A DNA stretch of 51,928 bases, taken from positions 1 through 51,928 of the forward strand of contig CACWHX010000005.1 of NCBI GenBank assembly GCA_902760845.1, in the 5' to 3' direction. The translations under genes were made by a program, and so were the position numbers. The stretch comes from Oscillospiraceae bacterium. GTDB lineage: Bacteria; Bacillota; Clostridia; Oscillospirales; Oscillospiraceae. The notes below the pieces were generated by a model, which was not told the DNA's origin, searched no databases, and was given only the letters and a program-made list of their open reading frames with translations. Shown in pieces: positions 1 through 8,737 of the stretch. Numbering within the stretch: the stretch's first letter is position 1; each line of letters starts with the position of its first letter.

Positions 1-108
1 ACTTCTCGCGGAATGGATTGCCCTCCTATCGCGAATCGCATTCGCGAACGAGGGCAAGGAATGCAGCGCAATCCCTTCCTGTCGAAAAATGTTTTTCGAC
101 AGGCTTAA
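1..108 (+). repeat. Dispersed multi-hairpin element, copy A (cut by window edge)
   Basis: This is the 3' part of the element seen again at 47490-47686. A stretch of about 47 bases (about 9-56) is identical to that copy apart from its ends. It holds a nested inverted repeat (TTGCCCTC ... GAGGGCAA around CGCGAAT/ATTCGCG), then the hairpin CTGTCGAAAA/TTTTCGACAG at about 79-103. A terminator hairpin follows directly. The left end lies outside the window. Confidence 0.75.
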
Positions 109-110
109 AA

Positions 111-133
111 GCCGGAGGCATGCTGCCTCCGGC
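111..133. terminator. Bidirectional intrinsic terminator hairpin
   Basis: Perfect stem GCCGGAGGCA / TGCCTCCGGC with a 3-base loop. It is followed by seven T on the plus strand and by TTTT on the minus strand. It would end the phosphoribosyltransferase transcript from the right and any plus-strand transcript entering from outside the window. Confidence 0.8.
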
Positions 134-143
134 TTTTTTTAGG

Positions 144-719
144 TTATTCCTTGATGGTCCCGTCGGCGTTGAACAGCGGGAGCTGTCCCAGCACGATGAT
201 ATCGTCGCGCTCTATGGCGTCGCCCTCGGCGAGAACGGCCATTTTGCCCGCGACGGTCGCGCCGGCCTCCCGCACCAGCTCCTCCATCGCGTGCAGCGAT
301 TCGCCGGTGGAGATCACGTCGTCCACGATCACGACGCGCTTGCCGCGCAGCAGCGCGGCGTCCTCCGTGTCCAGCACGAGCGTCTGCACGCCCTGCGTGG
401 TGATGCTTTTCACGTTCACGGCAAATACGCCCTGCATGTATGCCTTGGCCTGCTTGCGGGCGAGAAAATACTTCTCCGCGCCGCTCTGCCGCGCCATTTC
501 ATACAGCAGCGGGATGGCTTTCGCCTCGGGTGCGATTAGGTAGTCATATTCGGGGGCAAGCTTGAGCAGCTCCGCTGCGCAGTGCACGGTCAGCTCCACA
601 TCGCCGAACATGACAAACGCGCCGATGTAAAGGTCGTTCGACACCTTACACAGGGGCAAATCGCGTTTCAGCCCGGCGATATCCATCTCATAGGTCACCT
701 TGGGTTCCTCCTTATACAT
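144..719 (-). CDS. Adenine/xanthine phosphoribosyltransferase-like protein
   Basis: 191 residues, type I phosphoribosyltransferase fold. The PRPP-binding signature VVIVDDVISTGES lies at about 128-140. Family members transfer phosphoribose from PRPP to a purine base in salvage; some instead act as purine-sensing regulators. The N-terminal half (YDYLIAPEAKAIPLLYEMA) resembles adenine phosphoribosyltransferase-related proteins of Clostridia. The ribosome site AAGGAGG precedes the ATG. The gene stands alone between a terminator and its own promoter, so context does not fix the substrate. The family is clear; the exact base is not. Confidence 0.85.
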   Translation of the reverse strand: MYKEEPKVTYEMDIAGLKRDLPLCKVSNDLYIGAFVMFGDVELTVHCAAELLKLAPEYDYLIAPEAKAIPLLYEMARQSGAEKYFLARKQAKAYMQGVFAVNVKSITTQGVQTLVLDTEDAALLRGKRVVIVDDVISTGESLHAMEELVREAGATVAGKMAVLAEGDAIERDDIIVLGQLPLFNADGTIKE

Positions 720-745
720 TCAAAAATAAAAAATGACCAACTTGC

Positions 746-773
746 ATTATACATGATTCCGTGGAAATTGCAA
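746..773 (-). promoter_or_regulatory. Sigma-A promoter of the phosphoribosyltransferase gene
   Basis: On the minus strand TTGCAA (773-768), 16-bp spacer, TATAAT (751-746). The start codon lies about 27 bases downstream. Confidence 0.65.
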
Positions 774-877
774 GCCCGCACCGGACACCCGGATGTTACA
801 ATTTTCGTGGACGAAAGTGGAATTCGGCGAATACAGCAAGTTGTCTAATAGTTAACGGATTTTTAGCAATCAAAATT

Positions 878-895
878 GTGTTAAATTGATAACAC
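878..895. repeat. Inverted repeat GTGTT-N8-AACAC upstream of the symporter
   Basis: It lies in the AT-rich 410-bp intergenic stretch 720-1129, about 85 bp upstream of the -35 box at 979. It could be an operator, but no regulator is adjacent, so the role is guesswork. Apart from the two promoters, nothing else was recognised in this stretch. Confidence 0.3.
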
Positions 896-978
896 CGTCA
901 GAATATCTAAATTTGATTGCGTTTTTGGGGCTTGATTTCAGGGGTTCGTCGAAAATGAACAAGATGTGAACATAATCA

Positions 979-1007
979 TTGCGAAATTGTGAATTTTAGT
1001 GTAAATT
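979..1007 (+). promoter_or_regulatory. Promoter of the NSS symporter gene
   Basis: TTGCGA (979-984), 17-bp spacer, TAAATT (1002-1007). The 5' leader to the ATG at 1130 is about 115 bases and contains no recognisable riboswitch. Confidence 0.5.
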
Positions 1008-1129
1008 AACAGTATCCAAGGCGCTTTCCCATGCGGCCGTGGAAGAGGCGGACAAAAGCGGTTCTTGCCCGTCTGGCCGCGGGAGGGCGCGAGGGCGTAA
1101 AACGGAAATTGAAAAATGGAGGAAACGCA

Positions 1130-2599
1130 ATGGATAACAAAATGCCTGATACCAACCAACGTGGGTCATTCGGCAGCAACATCGGCTTCCTGCTCTCCGC
1201 CATCGGTTCTGCGGTCGGCCTCGGCAACATCTGGGGCTTTCCGTATAAGATGGGCAAGAGCGGCGGCTTTACGTTCCTGCTGATCTACTTAGCTCTGGCC
1301 GTGTTCGTCGGCTTCGCCATCATGCTGGGCGAGCTGGCCCTTGGCCGCAAGACGGGCTTCGGCCCGGTCAACGCTTACAAGGCTGTGTCAAAGAAGTTCA
1401 AGTGGGTCGGCTGGCTTGCGATTGTCGCGCCGTTTCTCATCATGACGTTCTACTCAGTCCTTGGCGGCTACTGCATCTACTACATCATCATCAACCTCAT
1501 CGGCCTGTTCGGCAATATGCCGACCGGCATGGATTCGTTCGTCACCATGATTACGCACCCGATGATCAGCATCGGTATCATGATTCTCTTCATGATTATC
1601 TGCTATCTCATCAACCGGGGCGGGGTTGACAGCGGCATCGAGAAATTCAACAAGGTCGGCATGCCGGCGCTGTTTGTGATGCTCATTATCATCATCATCA
1701 AGGCGCTCACCATACCGAACGCGGTCGAGGGTCTGAAGTTCATGTTCAAGCCCGGCTATGCGGTTACGGGCGGGTTCATTGATTCGGCGCCCAGCGCGCT
1801 CAGCGTTCTCGCGACGGCCGGCGGCCAGATGTTCTTCTCGCTGTCTCTCGCGATGGGCGCGATCATCACCTACGGCTCCTATCTGGATAAGGGAGAGAGC
1901 CTGCCGAAAAACTCCGTCATCATTGTCGTGGCGGATACCATTGTCGCGCTGCTGGCCGGCATCGCCGTCATCCCGGCGGCCGTCGCCAACGGCATCAACA
2001 ACGGCGTTCCGGTGAACGAGATCAGCCTCGGCGGCCCGAAGCTCCTGTTCGTGACGCTGCAGGACGTGTTCCACGACATGGGCGCCATCGGCGGCATCTT
2101 CGGCATCATCTTCTTTGTGCTCGTGCTTCTCGCGGCCATCTCCTCCGCCATCTCTCTGATCGAGGCGGTTTCCGTCACATTCATTGACCGCGCCAGCGCC
2201 AAGGGCAAGGAAGTCAATCGTCCGCGCACGGTCACGATCGTCTGCGTGGTCATCACGATCGTCGCCTGCCTCGTCGCGGCTGACGGTCTCGGCAGCAACG
2301 GCTTCGCGCCCTGGCAGTTCTTCGGCATGAGCGAGCCGACCGGCGCGTGGAGCGAAGACTGGCTCGACTTCATGGATATGTTCTCCGAGGGCATTGCGAT
2401 GCCGCTCGGCGCCATGATGATGGCGATCATGATCGGCTGGGAGCTCAAGCCCTCGTTCTTCCACGACGAGATCCACTCCGGCTACAGCGGCAAGATCGAC
2501 GGCTTCTGGGGCTTCTGCCTGAAGTTTATCGTGCCAATCGCGATGTTCTTCATCCTGCTTGTGCAGCTCGACAGCTTCTTCAGCTTCGGCTGGTTCTAA
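1130..2599 (+). CDS. Sodium-dependent transporter, neurotransmitter:sodium symporter (NSS/SNF) family
   Basis: 489 residues, integral membrane protein with 11-12 hydrophobic segments. The family hallmark in the first helix, GSAVGLGNIWGFPY (about 26-39), carries unwound-helix residues that bind Na+ and substrate in LeuT-type transporters. Members import amino acids or related amines with Na+. The start at 1130 is chosen because GGAGG lies 6 bases upstream; an in-frame ATG at 1031 has no ribosome site and would add a non-conserved charged leader. It is a single-gene unit with its own promoter and terminator. Substrate cannot be read from sequence. Confidence 0.93.
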   Translation: MDNKMPDTNQRGSFGSNIGFLLSAIGSAVGLGNIWGFPYKMGKSGGFTFLLIYLALAVFVGFAIMLGELALGRKTGFGPVNAYKAVSKKFKWVGWLAIVAPFLIMTFYSVLGGYCIYYIIINLIGLFGNMPTGMDSFVTMITHPMISIGIMILFMIICYLINRGGVDSGIEKFNKVGMPALFVMLIIIIIKALTIPNAVEGLKFMFKPGYAVTGGFIDSAPSALSVLATAGGQMFFSLSLAMGAIITYGSYLDKGESLPKNSVIIVVADTIVALLAGIAVIPAAVANGINNGVPVNEISLGGPKLLFVTLQDVFHDMGAIGGIFGIIFFVLVLLAAISSAISLIEAVSVTFIDRASAKGKEVNRPRTVTIVCVVITIVACLVAADGLGSNGFAPWQFFGMSEPTGAWSEDWLDFMDMFSEGIAMPLGAMMMAIMIGWELKPSFFHDEIHSGYSGKIDGFWGFCLKFIVPIAMFFILLVQLDSFFSFGWF

Positions 2600-2646
2600 G
2601 CGGCGGAAACACCATGCAGGGGGTGAAACCCCACAAAGCAACCGCA

Positions 2647-2670
2647 ACCGGCAGCCATTCGGCTGCCGGT
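2647..2670 (+). terminator. Intrinsic terminator after the symporter gene
   Basis: Stem ACCGGCAGCC / GGCTGCCGGT with loop ATTC, followed by TTTT. Confidence 0.85.
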
Positions 2671-2729
2671 TTTTGTGTGTCGTTCGTGCAGAAAAAGCAA
2701 AAAACACCGCAAAAGGCGGCGTTTGGCTA

Positions 2730-2758
2730 TTGCCGGGCAAAGATGGATTTGGTATACT
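2730..2758 (+). promoter_or_regulatory. Promoter of the zinc-ribbon gene
   Basis: TTGCCG (2730-2735), 17-bp spacer, TATACT (2753-2758), 36 bases before the start codon. Confidence 0.65.
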
Positions 2759-2794
2759 GGTTCTGCAATCCATCAAACAAAAGGGGGAACCAGG

Positions 2795-3037
2795 ATGATG
2801 AAATGTCCGAAATGCGGCGCGGACATGCACGTGGACGAGCATCGCCGGTACGCGCTGAACATGTGCTATGAGTGCGGCTATATCGAGGGACGCATGAATG
2901 ACACGAAAAAAGGGGAGACCAATCTGGAGCATTTGAAGAAGCTCAACTTCAACGAAGCGGTGGCGTTTTTCTCCCACGGCATGGGCCTGGATGAGAAGGC
3001 GGTCTCCCGGTGGCTGGACAAACCGTTTGACAAGTGA
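2795..3037 (+). CDS. Small zinc-ribbon protein of unknown function
   Basis: 80 residues. The N-terminus starts MMKCPKCGADM and is followed by MCYECGY, giving two CxxC pairs (about 4-7 and 27-30), a typical zinc ribbon. The C-terminal half is helical and charged (FSHGMGLDEKAVSRWLDKPF). The start at 2795 follows AGGGGG; longer upstream frames read through the promoter and are rejected. It has its own promoter and terminator. Possible roles are nucleic-acid binding or a regulatory accessory protein, but no specific function is supported. Confidence 0.75.
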   Translation: MMKCPKCGADMHVDEHRRYALNMCYECGYIEGRMNDTKKGETNLEHLKKLNFNEAVAFFSHGMGLDEKAVSRWLDKPFDK

Positions 3038-3038
3038 A

Positions 3039-3079
3039 AATTTACAAGGGACGATCCAGCCGATCGTCCCTTGTAAATT
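3039..3079. terminator. Bidirectional terminator between convergent genes
   Basis: Perfect 18-bp inverted repeat AATTTACAAGGGACGATC with a 5-base loop. The arms end in AATT-rich sequence, and both convergent genes stop within about 10 bp of it. Confidence 0.8.
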
Positions 3080-3088
3080 CCGTTGCGT

Positions 3089-3853
3089 TTATTCGTACAG
3101 CTCCAGAAATTCTTCCAGACACAGCCCGTGCTCCGTGATGTAGGCCGCCGCCTCCTCGCCGACGTAGCGGAAGTGCCACGGCTCATAGATCACGCCGGTG
3201 ATGTCCTCCTTGTCAGCGGGATAGCGGAGGATAAAGCCATACTCCGCGCAGTGCTCCTGCATCCACTGGAACAGCGCGGTGTTCTCCAGCGCGGCGGTTT
3301 TCACCTCGTAGAACTGGTCGGTGATGTCCGCGCACAGGCCGAGCTGATGCTCGCTCGTGCCGGGCGGCAGGACGATCCGCGCCGCGGCCTCATAGTCACC
3401 GCCGAGCTGCTGCACCTTGCGGTTGTAGAGATAGCTCTGGTCGCTGTAGTTGCGATAGGCCGAGGAGAGACATACGCTCAGGCCCTCGCTGCGGGCGCCG
3501 TCAATAAAATTCTGCAGCGAGACGGCCGCGCGGCTGTCAAACTGATGGCCGCCCTCCAGCGTGGTCAGCGCCGGCGGCGCGTAGTCGCCGATCGGGTGGC
3601 TCGCGCTCGCAAGCGTATACTGCCAGCCGGTGATGTCGATGCGCGGCAGATCGCTCTCCGGCTCTTCCGTTTCCTCCGGCGCGGCGGAGACAGACGCCGT
3701 CACGGGGAGGGGGGAGAAAAAGGGCGTGGGCGACGCCGCGGCCGTGCGCGGCAGGTGATTTGCCGCCTGCAGCCGCACGAGCAGCAGCAGCGACAAAACG
3801 AGCAGCAGAAAGATGAAAAAGACGCCCATCACCACGGATTTTGATTGCTTCAT
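3089..3853 (-). CDS. Membrane-anchored D-alanyl-D-alanine carboxypeptidase, VanY/M15B family
   Basis: 254 residues: one N-terminal membrane segment (about 8-27), a Thr/Pro/Glu-rich linker, then an M15B zinc peptidase domain outside the cell. Seen motifs: SSAYRNYSDQ, the zinc motif SEHQLGLCAD and the C-terminal EPWHFRYVG. Together they give the His, Asp, Glu and His expected for zinc binding and catalysis. The family trims the terminal D-Ala from peptidoglycan stems. The start was set at the ATG preceded by AGAGGA rather than 13 codons upstream. It is monocistronic with no vanHAX-type neighbours, so housekeeping wall trimming is more likely than glycopeptide resistance. Confidence 0.88.
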   Translation of the reverse strand: MKQSKSVVMGVFFIFLLLVLSLLLLVRLQAANHLPRTAAASPTPFFSPLPVTASVSAAPEETEEPESDLPRIDITGWQYTLASASHPIGDYAPPALTTLEGGHQFDSRAAVSLQNFIDGARSEGLSVCLSSAYRNYSDQSYLYNRKVQQLGGDYEAAARIVLPPGTSEHQLGLCADITDQFYEVKTAALENTALFQWMQEHCAEYGFILRYPADKEDITGVIYEPWHFRYVGEEAAAYITEHGLCLEEFLELYE

Positions 3854-3944
3854 CGGCGGATCCTCTCTTGCCTGTTGGTTTCCATAATACAAGTTATTGT
3901 ATCACGGAATCGCCTGCCAGTCAAGGAAATCATTCGAATGACGC

Positions 3945-3973
3945 TTGACATAACAAAAGAAAGCCGATAAACT
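3945..3973 (+). promoter_or_regulatory. Promoter of the ABC exporter gene
   Basis: TTGACA (3945-3950), 17-bp spacer, TAAACT (3968-3973); the ATG is at 4016. Confidence 0.7.
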
Positions 3974-4015
3974 AGGAAAAGCGTAAAGTTCTCAATCGAA
4001 AAGGAGCATCGAATC

Positions 4016-5758
4016 ATGGACCGCGATTTCGGTCAAAAGCCACTGAAGCTGTTTCTTTCTTACTACAGGCCCCATCGCCGCCTGCTTGCCATTGACATGC
4101 TGTGCGTGCTGCTGTCGAGCTTTGCGGATCTTGCGTTTCCGCTGGCCTCGCGCAGCGCGATGCGCACGCTGCTGCCGGAGCGGCGCTATCAGGCGTTTTT
4201 TGCCGTGATGGCGATTCTGTTCGGGGCGTATCTTATCAAGGCCGTGCTGCGGTATGTCGTCACGGTGGTGGGCCACCAATGCGGCGTGCGAATCGAGGCG
4301 GACATGCGCGAGGACCTCTTCACGCATTTGCAGGATATGAGCTTCTCGTTTTTCGACCGGAACCGGACGGGCGTGCTCATGAGCCGCATGACATCCGATC
4401 TGTTTGCCATCACGGAGCTGGCGCACCACGGACCGGAAAACATCGTCATGGCGTTGATCTCGCTGCTGGGGTCGATTCTGATCCTGTTCTCCATCCGGTG
4501 GCAGCTGGCGCTGGTGCTGCTGGTGCTGGTGCCGCTGTTTCTCTGGTTTGTTCTGGCGCAGCGCAAGCGCATGAACGACACGAACGTCGCCGTAAAGCGG
4601 CGGCAGGCGGAGATCAACGCCGTCATCGAGTCGGGCGTCTCCGGCGTGCGCACGGCGAAGGCGTTTACGAATGAGGACGTGGAGCGCGGGAAGTTTCACC
4701 GCAGCAACGAGGACTATAAAAACAGCAAGCGCGACTGGTATCGCGCCATGGGCACGTTTATCAGCGGCATGGAGTTTACGACCTCCGCGCTGCAGGTGGT
4801 GGTCGTCGCGCTGGGCGGCTACTTCATCATGCGCGGCAGCATGGATTACATCGACCTCATCACGTTCTCGCTCTATGTGACGACGTTCGTCACGCCTATC
4901 CGCACGCTCGTGAATTTTATGGAGACCTTCACGGACGGCTCGGCGGGCTTCACGCGGTTCCTGGAGCTGATGCGCCTGGAGCCGGAGATTCAGGACGCGC
5001 CGGACGCCGTGGCGCTCACGGACGTGCGCGGCGCGGTGGATTTCTGCGACGTGTCGTTTCGCTATCGCGCGGAGCTGCCGGTGCTGGAGCATGTCGAGCT
5101 GCACATCCGCCCGGGCGAGACGCTTGCGGTCGTCGGCCCCACAGGTGGCGGCAAGACGACGCTGTGCCAGCTCCTGCCCCGGTTTTATGACGTGACGGAG
5201 GGCGCGGTGCGCATCGACGGGCACGACGTGCGCGGCCTGACGCAGGCGTCCCTGCGCCGGAATATCGGGATTTTGCAGCAGGACGTGTTCATCTTTGCCG
5301 ACACCATCCGCGAGAACATCCGCTACGGCCGCCCGGACGCGACGGACGCGGAGATCGTGGAGGCGGCGCGGCGCGCCGAGATCCACGCGGAGATCATGGC
5401 GCTGCCGGACGGATATGACACCTACGTCGGGGAGCGGGGCGTGATGCTCTCCGGCGGGCAGAAGCAGCGGCTGAGCATTGCGCGCGTATTTTTGAAAAAC
5501 CCGCCGGTGCTCATCCTGGACGAGGCGACGAGCGCGCTCGACTCCGTGACGGAGCAGCACATCCAGTCGGCGCTCGACGCGCTCGCCGTGGGGCGCACGA
5601 CGCTCATCATCGCGCACCGGCTCTCCACCGTTCGCAGCGCCGACCGCGTCGCCGTTATCGAGGGCGCGCATGTCGCCGAGCAGGGCACGCAGGCCGAGCT
5701 GCTGGCGAAAAACGGCCTTTACGCGCAGCTTTGTCGCGCGCAGGGACTCATCGAATAA
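4016..5758 (+). CDS. ABC exporter, fused permease and ATPase
   Basis: 580 residues: six-helix type IV transmembrane domain (about 15-320) then the nucleotide-binding domain. Walker A GPTGGGKTT (about 377-385), signature LSGGQKQR, Walker B LILDEATSALD and the H-loop IAHRLSTV are intact, so it should hydrolyse ATP. These half-transporters work as homo- or heterodimers and export lipids, peptides or drugs. AAAGGAG sits 8 bases before the ATG. No second half-transporter lies next to it, so a homodimer is the simpler reading. Substrate is unknown. Confidence 0.93.
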   Translation: MDRDFGQKPLKLFLSYYRPHRRLLAIDMLCVLLSSFADLAFPLASRSAMRTLLPERRYQAFFAVMAILFGAYLIKAVLRYVVTVVGHQCGVRIEADMREDLFTHLQDMSFSFFDRNRTGVLMSRMTSDLFAITELAHHGPENIVMALISLLGSILILFSIRWQLALVLLVLVPLFLWFVLAQRKRMNDTNVAVKRRQAEINAVIESGVSGVRTAKAFTNEDVERGKFHRSNEDYKNSKRDWYRAMGTFISGMEFTTSALQVVVVALGGYFIMRGSMDYIDLITFSLYVTTFVTPIRTLVNFMETFTDGSAGFTRFLELMRLEPEIQDAPDAVALTDVRGAVDFCDVSFRYRAELPVLEHVELHIRPGETLAVVGPTGGGKTTLCQLLPRFYDVTEGAVRIDGHDVRGLTQASLRRNIGILQQDVFIFADTIRENIRYGRPDATDAEIVEAARRAEIHAEIMALPDGYDTYVGERGVMLSGGQKQRLSIARVFLKNPPVLILDEATSALDSVTEQHIQSALDALAVGRTTLIIAHRLSTVRSADRVAVIEGAHVAEQGTQAELLAKNGLYAQLCRAQGLIE

Positions 5759-5821
5759 GCCCGCCAACCGGACGGATGGAGAACTTTGTTTCCATCCCGC
5801 GTAAAAATTGCAAATTCCCCC

Positions 5822-5850
5822 TTGCCAAATGCGTACGGACCGCGTATACT
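5822..5850 (+). promoter_or_regulatory. Promoter of the ferredoxin gene
   Basis: TTGCCA (5822-5827), 17-bp spacer, TATACT (5845-5850), ATG at 5886. Confidence 0.65.
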
Positions 5851-5885
5851 ATGCCCCAGATTCTTTCGCGGAAGGAGCAGGCGGT

Positions 5886-6059
5886 ATGGTCTATCGTGTG
5901 AACTCGAATCGGTGCATCGGCTGCGAGGATTGCACGGAGGAGTGCCCCTCGGAGGCGATTGCCATGGACGATGAGATCGCTGTGATCGACGAGGATGGGT
6001 GCATCGGCTGCGCGCTGTGCGTCAGCGTGTGCCCGGTCGATGCGATAGAGGAGATCTGA
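5886..6059 (+). CDS. 2x[4Fe-4S] clostridial-type ferredoxin
   Basis: 57 residues with two classic CxxCxxCxxxCP motifs: CIGCEDCTEECP (about 10-21) and CIGCALCVSVCP (about 40-51). This is the size and layout of the small soluble low-potential ferredoxins that shuttle electrons in anaerobic metabolism (pyruvate:ferredoxin oxidoreductase, hydrogenase, nitrogenase-type partners). AAGGAG precedes the ATG; the upstream in-frame ATG at 5808 lies before the promoter and is rejected. It is a single-gene unit. Confidence 0.92.
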   Translation: MVYRVNSNRCIGCEDCTEECPSEAIAMDDEIAVIDEDGCIGCALCVSVCPVDAIEEI

Positions 6060-6160
6060 AGCGGTCCCGCCCCGAAGCGCCCGGATGAAAGAATCGGCGG
6101 TCTGAAAAAGCCCCCGGCGGAGTCTTGCCGACCGTGGGCGGCATAAGAAACACAAACTAC

Positions 6161-6192
6161 TTTGGCCCGACGCGGATCCGCGTCGGGCCAAA
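6161..6192. repeat. Perfect 32-bp palindrome between ferredoxin and phosphoketolase genes
   Basis: The 16-base arm TTTGGCCCGACGCGGA is followed at once by its exact complement. It lies between convergent genes and may act as a bidirectional terminator. However, no long T run follows on either strand, and a palindrome with no loop is also what a dimeric DNA-binding protein would recognise. The rest of 6060-6301 holds only weaker GC-rich inverted repeats. Confidence 0.6.
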
Positions 6193-6301
6193 ATGTTGTC
6201 TGCACAGGCCATGCCTGATATGGCGCGCCGCGCGCAAAACCGGGAGGCGCGTCCGGCGCGGAATGCCGCTGCCGGAAGGTCGAGGCCCTTCGGCGGCGCG
6301 T

Positions 6302-8698
6302 TTATCGGTCTGAGTGCGAGGAGGTGCTCTTTCCGTCGGTCCACTTCCACTGGGCGATTTCCGGCAGATCGACGCCGTTTGCGGCGATATACTGCCTGTG
6401 CTCGACGAGCTTGTCGCGCATCTGCTGCACGACGTAAGCGCCGCGATTGCCGAGCTGCGGCAGGCTCTTCACCGCGTCGATGACGAGGTGGAAGCGGTCG
6501 ATGTCGTTCAGCACGCGCATGTCGAACGGCGTGGTGATCGTGCCCTCCTCCTTGTAGCCGCGCACGTGGAGATTCTGGTTGTGGCGGTTGTAGGTCAGCT
6601 CGTGGATGAGCTTCGGATAGCCGTGGAACGCGAAGAGGATGGGCTTATCCTTTGTAAAGAGCATGTCGTAGTCCGCGTCGGTGAGTCCGTGCGGGTGCTC
6701 TGTGTGCGGCTGCAGCTTCATCAGATCGACGACGTTGATGACGCGCACCTTGATCTCCGGCAGCTTTTCGCGCAGGATGGTCACCGCCGCGAGCGTCTCC
6801 AGCGTCGGCGTGTCGCCGCAGCAGGCCATGACGATGTCCGGCTCCGCGCCCTGGTCGTTCGAGGCCCACGCCCAGATGCCCACGCCCTGCGTGCAGTGCT
6901 TCACGGCCTGCTCCATGGTGAGCCACTGCGGCCGCGGGTGCTTCGAGGCGACGATGACGTTCACATAGTTGCGGCTGCGGATGCAGTGGTCAAAGCAGCT
7001 GAGCAGGCAGTTTGCGTCAGGCGGCAGGTACATGCGCACGACGTCGGCCTTCTTGTTCGCGACATGGTCGAGAAAGCCTGGGTCCTGATGCGTGAAGCCG
7101 TTGTGGTCCTGCTGCCAGACGTTGGAGGCCAGCACATAGTTGAGCGAGGCGATCTTCTGCCGCCACGGGAGCTGGTTGCACACCTTCAGCCACTTGGCAT
7201 GCTGCGCGACCATGGAGTCCACGATGCGGATAAACGCCTCATAGCTGTTGAAAAAGCCGTGCCGGCCTGTGAGCAGATAGCCCTCCAGCCAGCCCTCGCA
7301 CATGTGCTCGGAGAGCATGGAATCCATCACGCGGCCGTCGGGATCGAGAAATTCGTCGGTGTCGTCGGCCTCGGCCTCCCAGCGGCGGCCGGTGATCTCA
7401 AAGACCGGCCCGAGCCGGTTCGAGGCCGTCTCGTCCGGGCCGAAGACGCGGAAGTTGCGCGCGTCCATGTTCATCTTCATGATGTCCCGCACGAAGCTGC
7501 CCATCACGGTCATGTCCTGCGCCTCGACCGCGCCCGGCGCGGGCACGGCAAGCGCATAGTCGCGAAAGTCCGGCATCCGCAGGTCGTGCAGCAGCATGCC
7601 GCCGTTGGCGTGCGGGTTTGCGCCCATGCGGCGGCTGCCCCGCGGCGCGATGGCGCGCAGCTCAGGAACGAGCGTGCCGTTTTCGTCGAACAGCTCCTCC
7701 GGGCGATAGCTTCTCAGCCAGTCCTCCAGCTGCGCCAGATGCTCCGGCTTCTCCATCGAGATCGGCACCTGATGCGCGCGGAAGGAGCCCTCCACCCGCT
7801 TGCCGTCCACGAGCTTCGGGCCGGTCCAGCCCTTGGGCGCACGGAAGACGATCATCGGCCAGAACGGACGGGTTTCGTCGCCCGTCTCGCGGGCGGTCTC
7901 CTGAATGCGCCGGATCTCCGTGACGGCCCAATCCATGGCGGCGGCCATCTTCGGGTGCATCTCGGCGGGATCGTCGCCCTCGACGAATACCGGCTCCCAG
8001 CCGCAGCCGCGGAAGAACATCTCCAGCTCCTCGTGGCTGATGCGCGCGAAGAGCGTGGGGTTTGCGATCTTGAAGCCGTTCAGGTGCAGGATCGGCAGCA
8101 CCGCGCCGTCCGTGATCGGATTCACGAACTTGTTGCCCTGCCACGCGGTGGCGAGGGGGCCGGTTTCGGCCTCGCCGTCGCCCACGACGCACGCGGCGAT
8201 GAGATCGGGATTGTCCATCACCGCGCCGAAGGCGTGCGCAAGGGAGTAGCCCAGCTCGCCGCCCTCATGGATGGAGCCCGGCGTTTCGGGCGCGACGTGG
8301 CTGGGAATGCCGCCGGGGAACGAAAACTGCTTAAACAGCTTCTGCATCCCCTCCTCGTCCTGCGTGATGTTCGGGTAGACCTCGGTGTAGGAGCCGTCCA
8401 GCCAGTCCTGCGCGACCATGGCGTTGCCGCCGTGGCCGGGACCGGAGAGATAGATCATGTCGAGATCGTACGCATTGATTACGCGGTTGAGGTGGGTGTA
8501 GATAAAATTCTGGCCGGGCACCGTGCCCCAGTGGCCGACGATTTTCTTTTTGATGTCCTTCTCGGTCAGGTGCCGGCGCAGCAGCGGATTGTCCAGCAGA
8601 TAGAGCTGGCAGGCGGAGAGATAGTTCGCCGCGCGCCAATAGGCGTCCATTTTCTGCAGCAGCTCCGGCGTAGCCGCAAAGGCCTCGTTTTGTGTCAT
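6302..8698 (-). CDS. xfp: Xylulose-5-phosphate/fructose-6-phosphate phosphoketolase
   Basis: 798 residues, full length for the family. Uses thiamine diphosphate and phosphate to cleave xylulose-5-P (and often fructose-6-P) to acetyl-phosphate plus glyceraldehyde-3-P (or erythrose-4-P), in the cytosol. Signature 1 [15 protein letters not shown] and signature 2 [11 protein letters not shown] are intact, as are the active-site stretches [10 protein letters not shown] and [15 protein letters not shown] precedes the ATG. It lies 39 bp after a flavoprotein gene on the same strand, with no terminator between them, so it may share that transcript. Acetyl-phosphate could feed acetate kinase or phosphotransacetylase encoded elsewhere. 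Confidence 0.95.
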   Translation of the reverse strand: MTQNEAFAATPELLQKMDAYWRAANYLSACQLYLLDNPLLRRHLTEKDIKKKIVGHWGTVPGQNFIYTHLNRVINAYDLDMIYLSGPGHGGNAMVAQDWLDGSYTEVYPNITQDEEGMQKLFKQFSFPGGIPSHVAPETPGSIHEGGELGYSLAHAFGAVMDNPDLIAACVVGDGEAETGPLATAWQGNKFVNPITDGAVLPILHLNGFKIANPTLFARISHEELEMFFRGCGWEPVFVEGDDPAEMHPKMAAAMDWAVTEIRRIQETARETGDETRPFWPMIVFRAPKGWTGPKLVDGKRVEGSFRAHQVPISMEKPEHLAQLEDWLRSYRPEELFDENGTLVPELRAIAPRGSRRMGANPHANGGMLLHDLRMPDFRDYALAVPAPGAVEAQDMTVMGSFVRDIMKMNMDARNFRVFGPDETASNRLGPVFEITGRRWEAEADDTDEFLDPDGRVMDSMLSEHMCEGWLEGYLLTGRHGFFNSYEAFIRIVDSMVAQHAKWLKVCNQLPWRQKIASLNYVLASNVWQQDHNGFTHQDPGFLDHVANKKADVVRMYLPPDANCLLSCFDHCIRSRNYVNVIVASKHPRPQWLTMEQAVKHCTQGVGIWAWASNDQGAEPDIVMACCGDTPTLETLAAVTILREKLPEIKVRVINVVDLMKLQPHTEHPHGLTDADYDMLFTKDKPILFAFHGYPKLIHELTYNRHNQNLHVRGYKEEGTITTPFDMRVLNDIDRFHLVIDAVKSLPQLGNRGAYVVQQMRDKLVEHRQYIAANGVDLPEIAQWKWTDGKSTSSHSDR

Positions 8699-8737
8699 AC
8701 GATAAAAACCTCCTTCAAGATGTAAGATACGAATGTG

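Noticed and set aside
720..1129. Small genes in the 410-bp AT-rich gap before the symporter
   Set aside because: Only short frames without ribosome sites; the stretch is explained by two divergent promoters and a leader.
3992..5767. 591-codon open frame on the minus strand
   Set aside because: Fully antisense to the ABC exporter; the protein is Arg/His/Ala-rich with no known motif, as expected for shadow frames in GC-rich DNA.
6314..8725. 803-codon open frame on the plus strand
   Set aside because: Antisense to phosphoketolase; low-complexity translation and no ribosome site.
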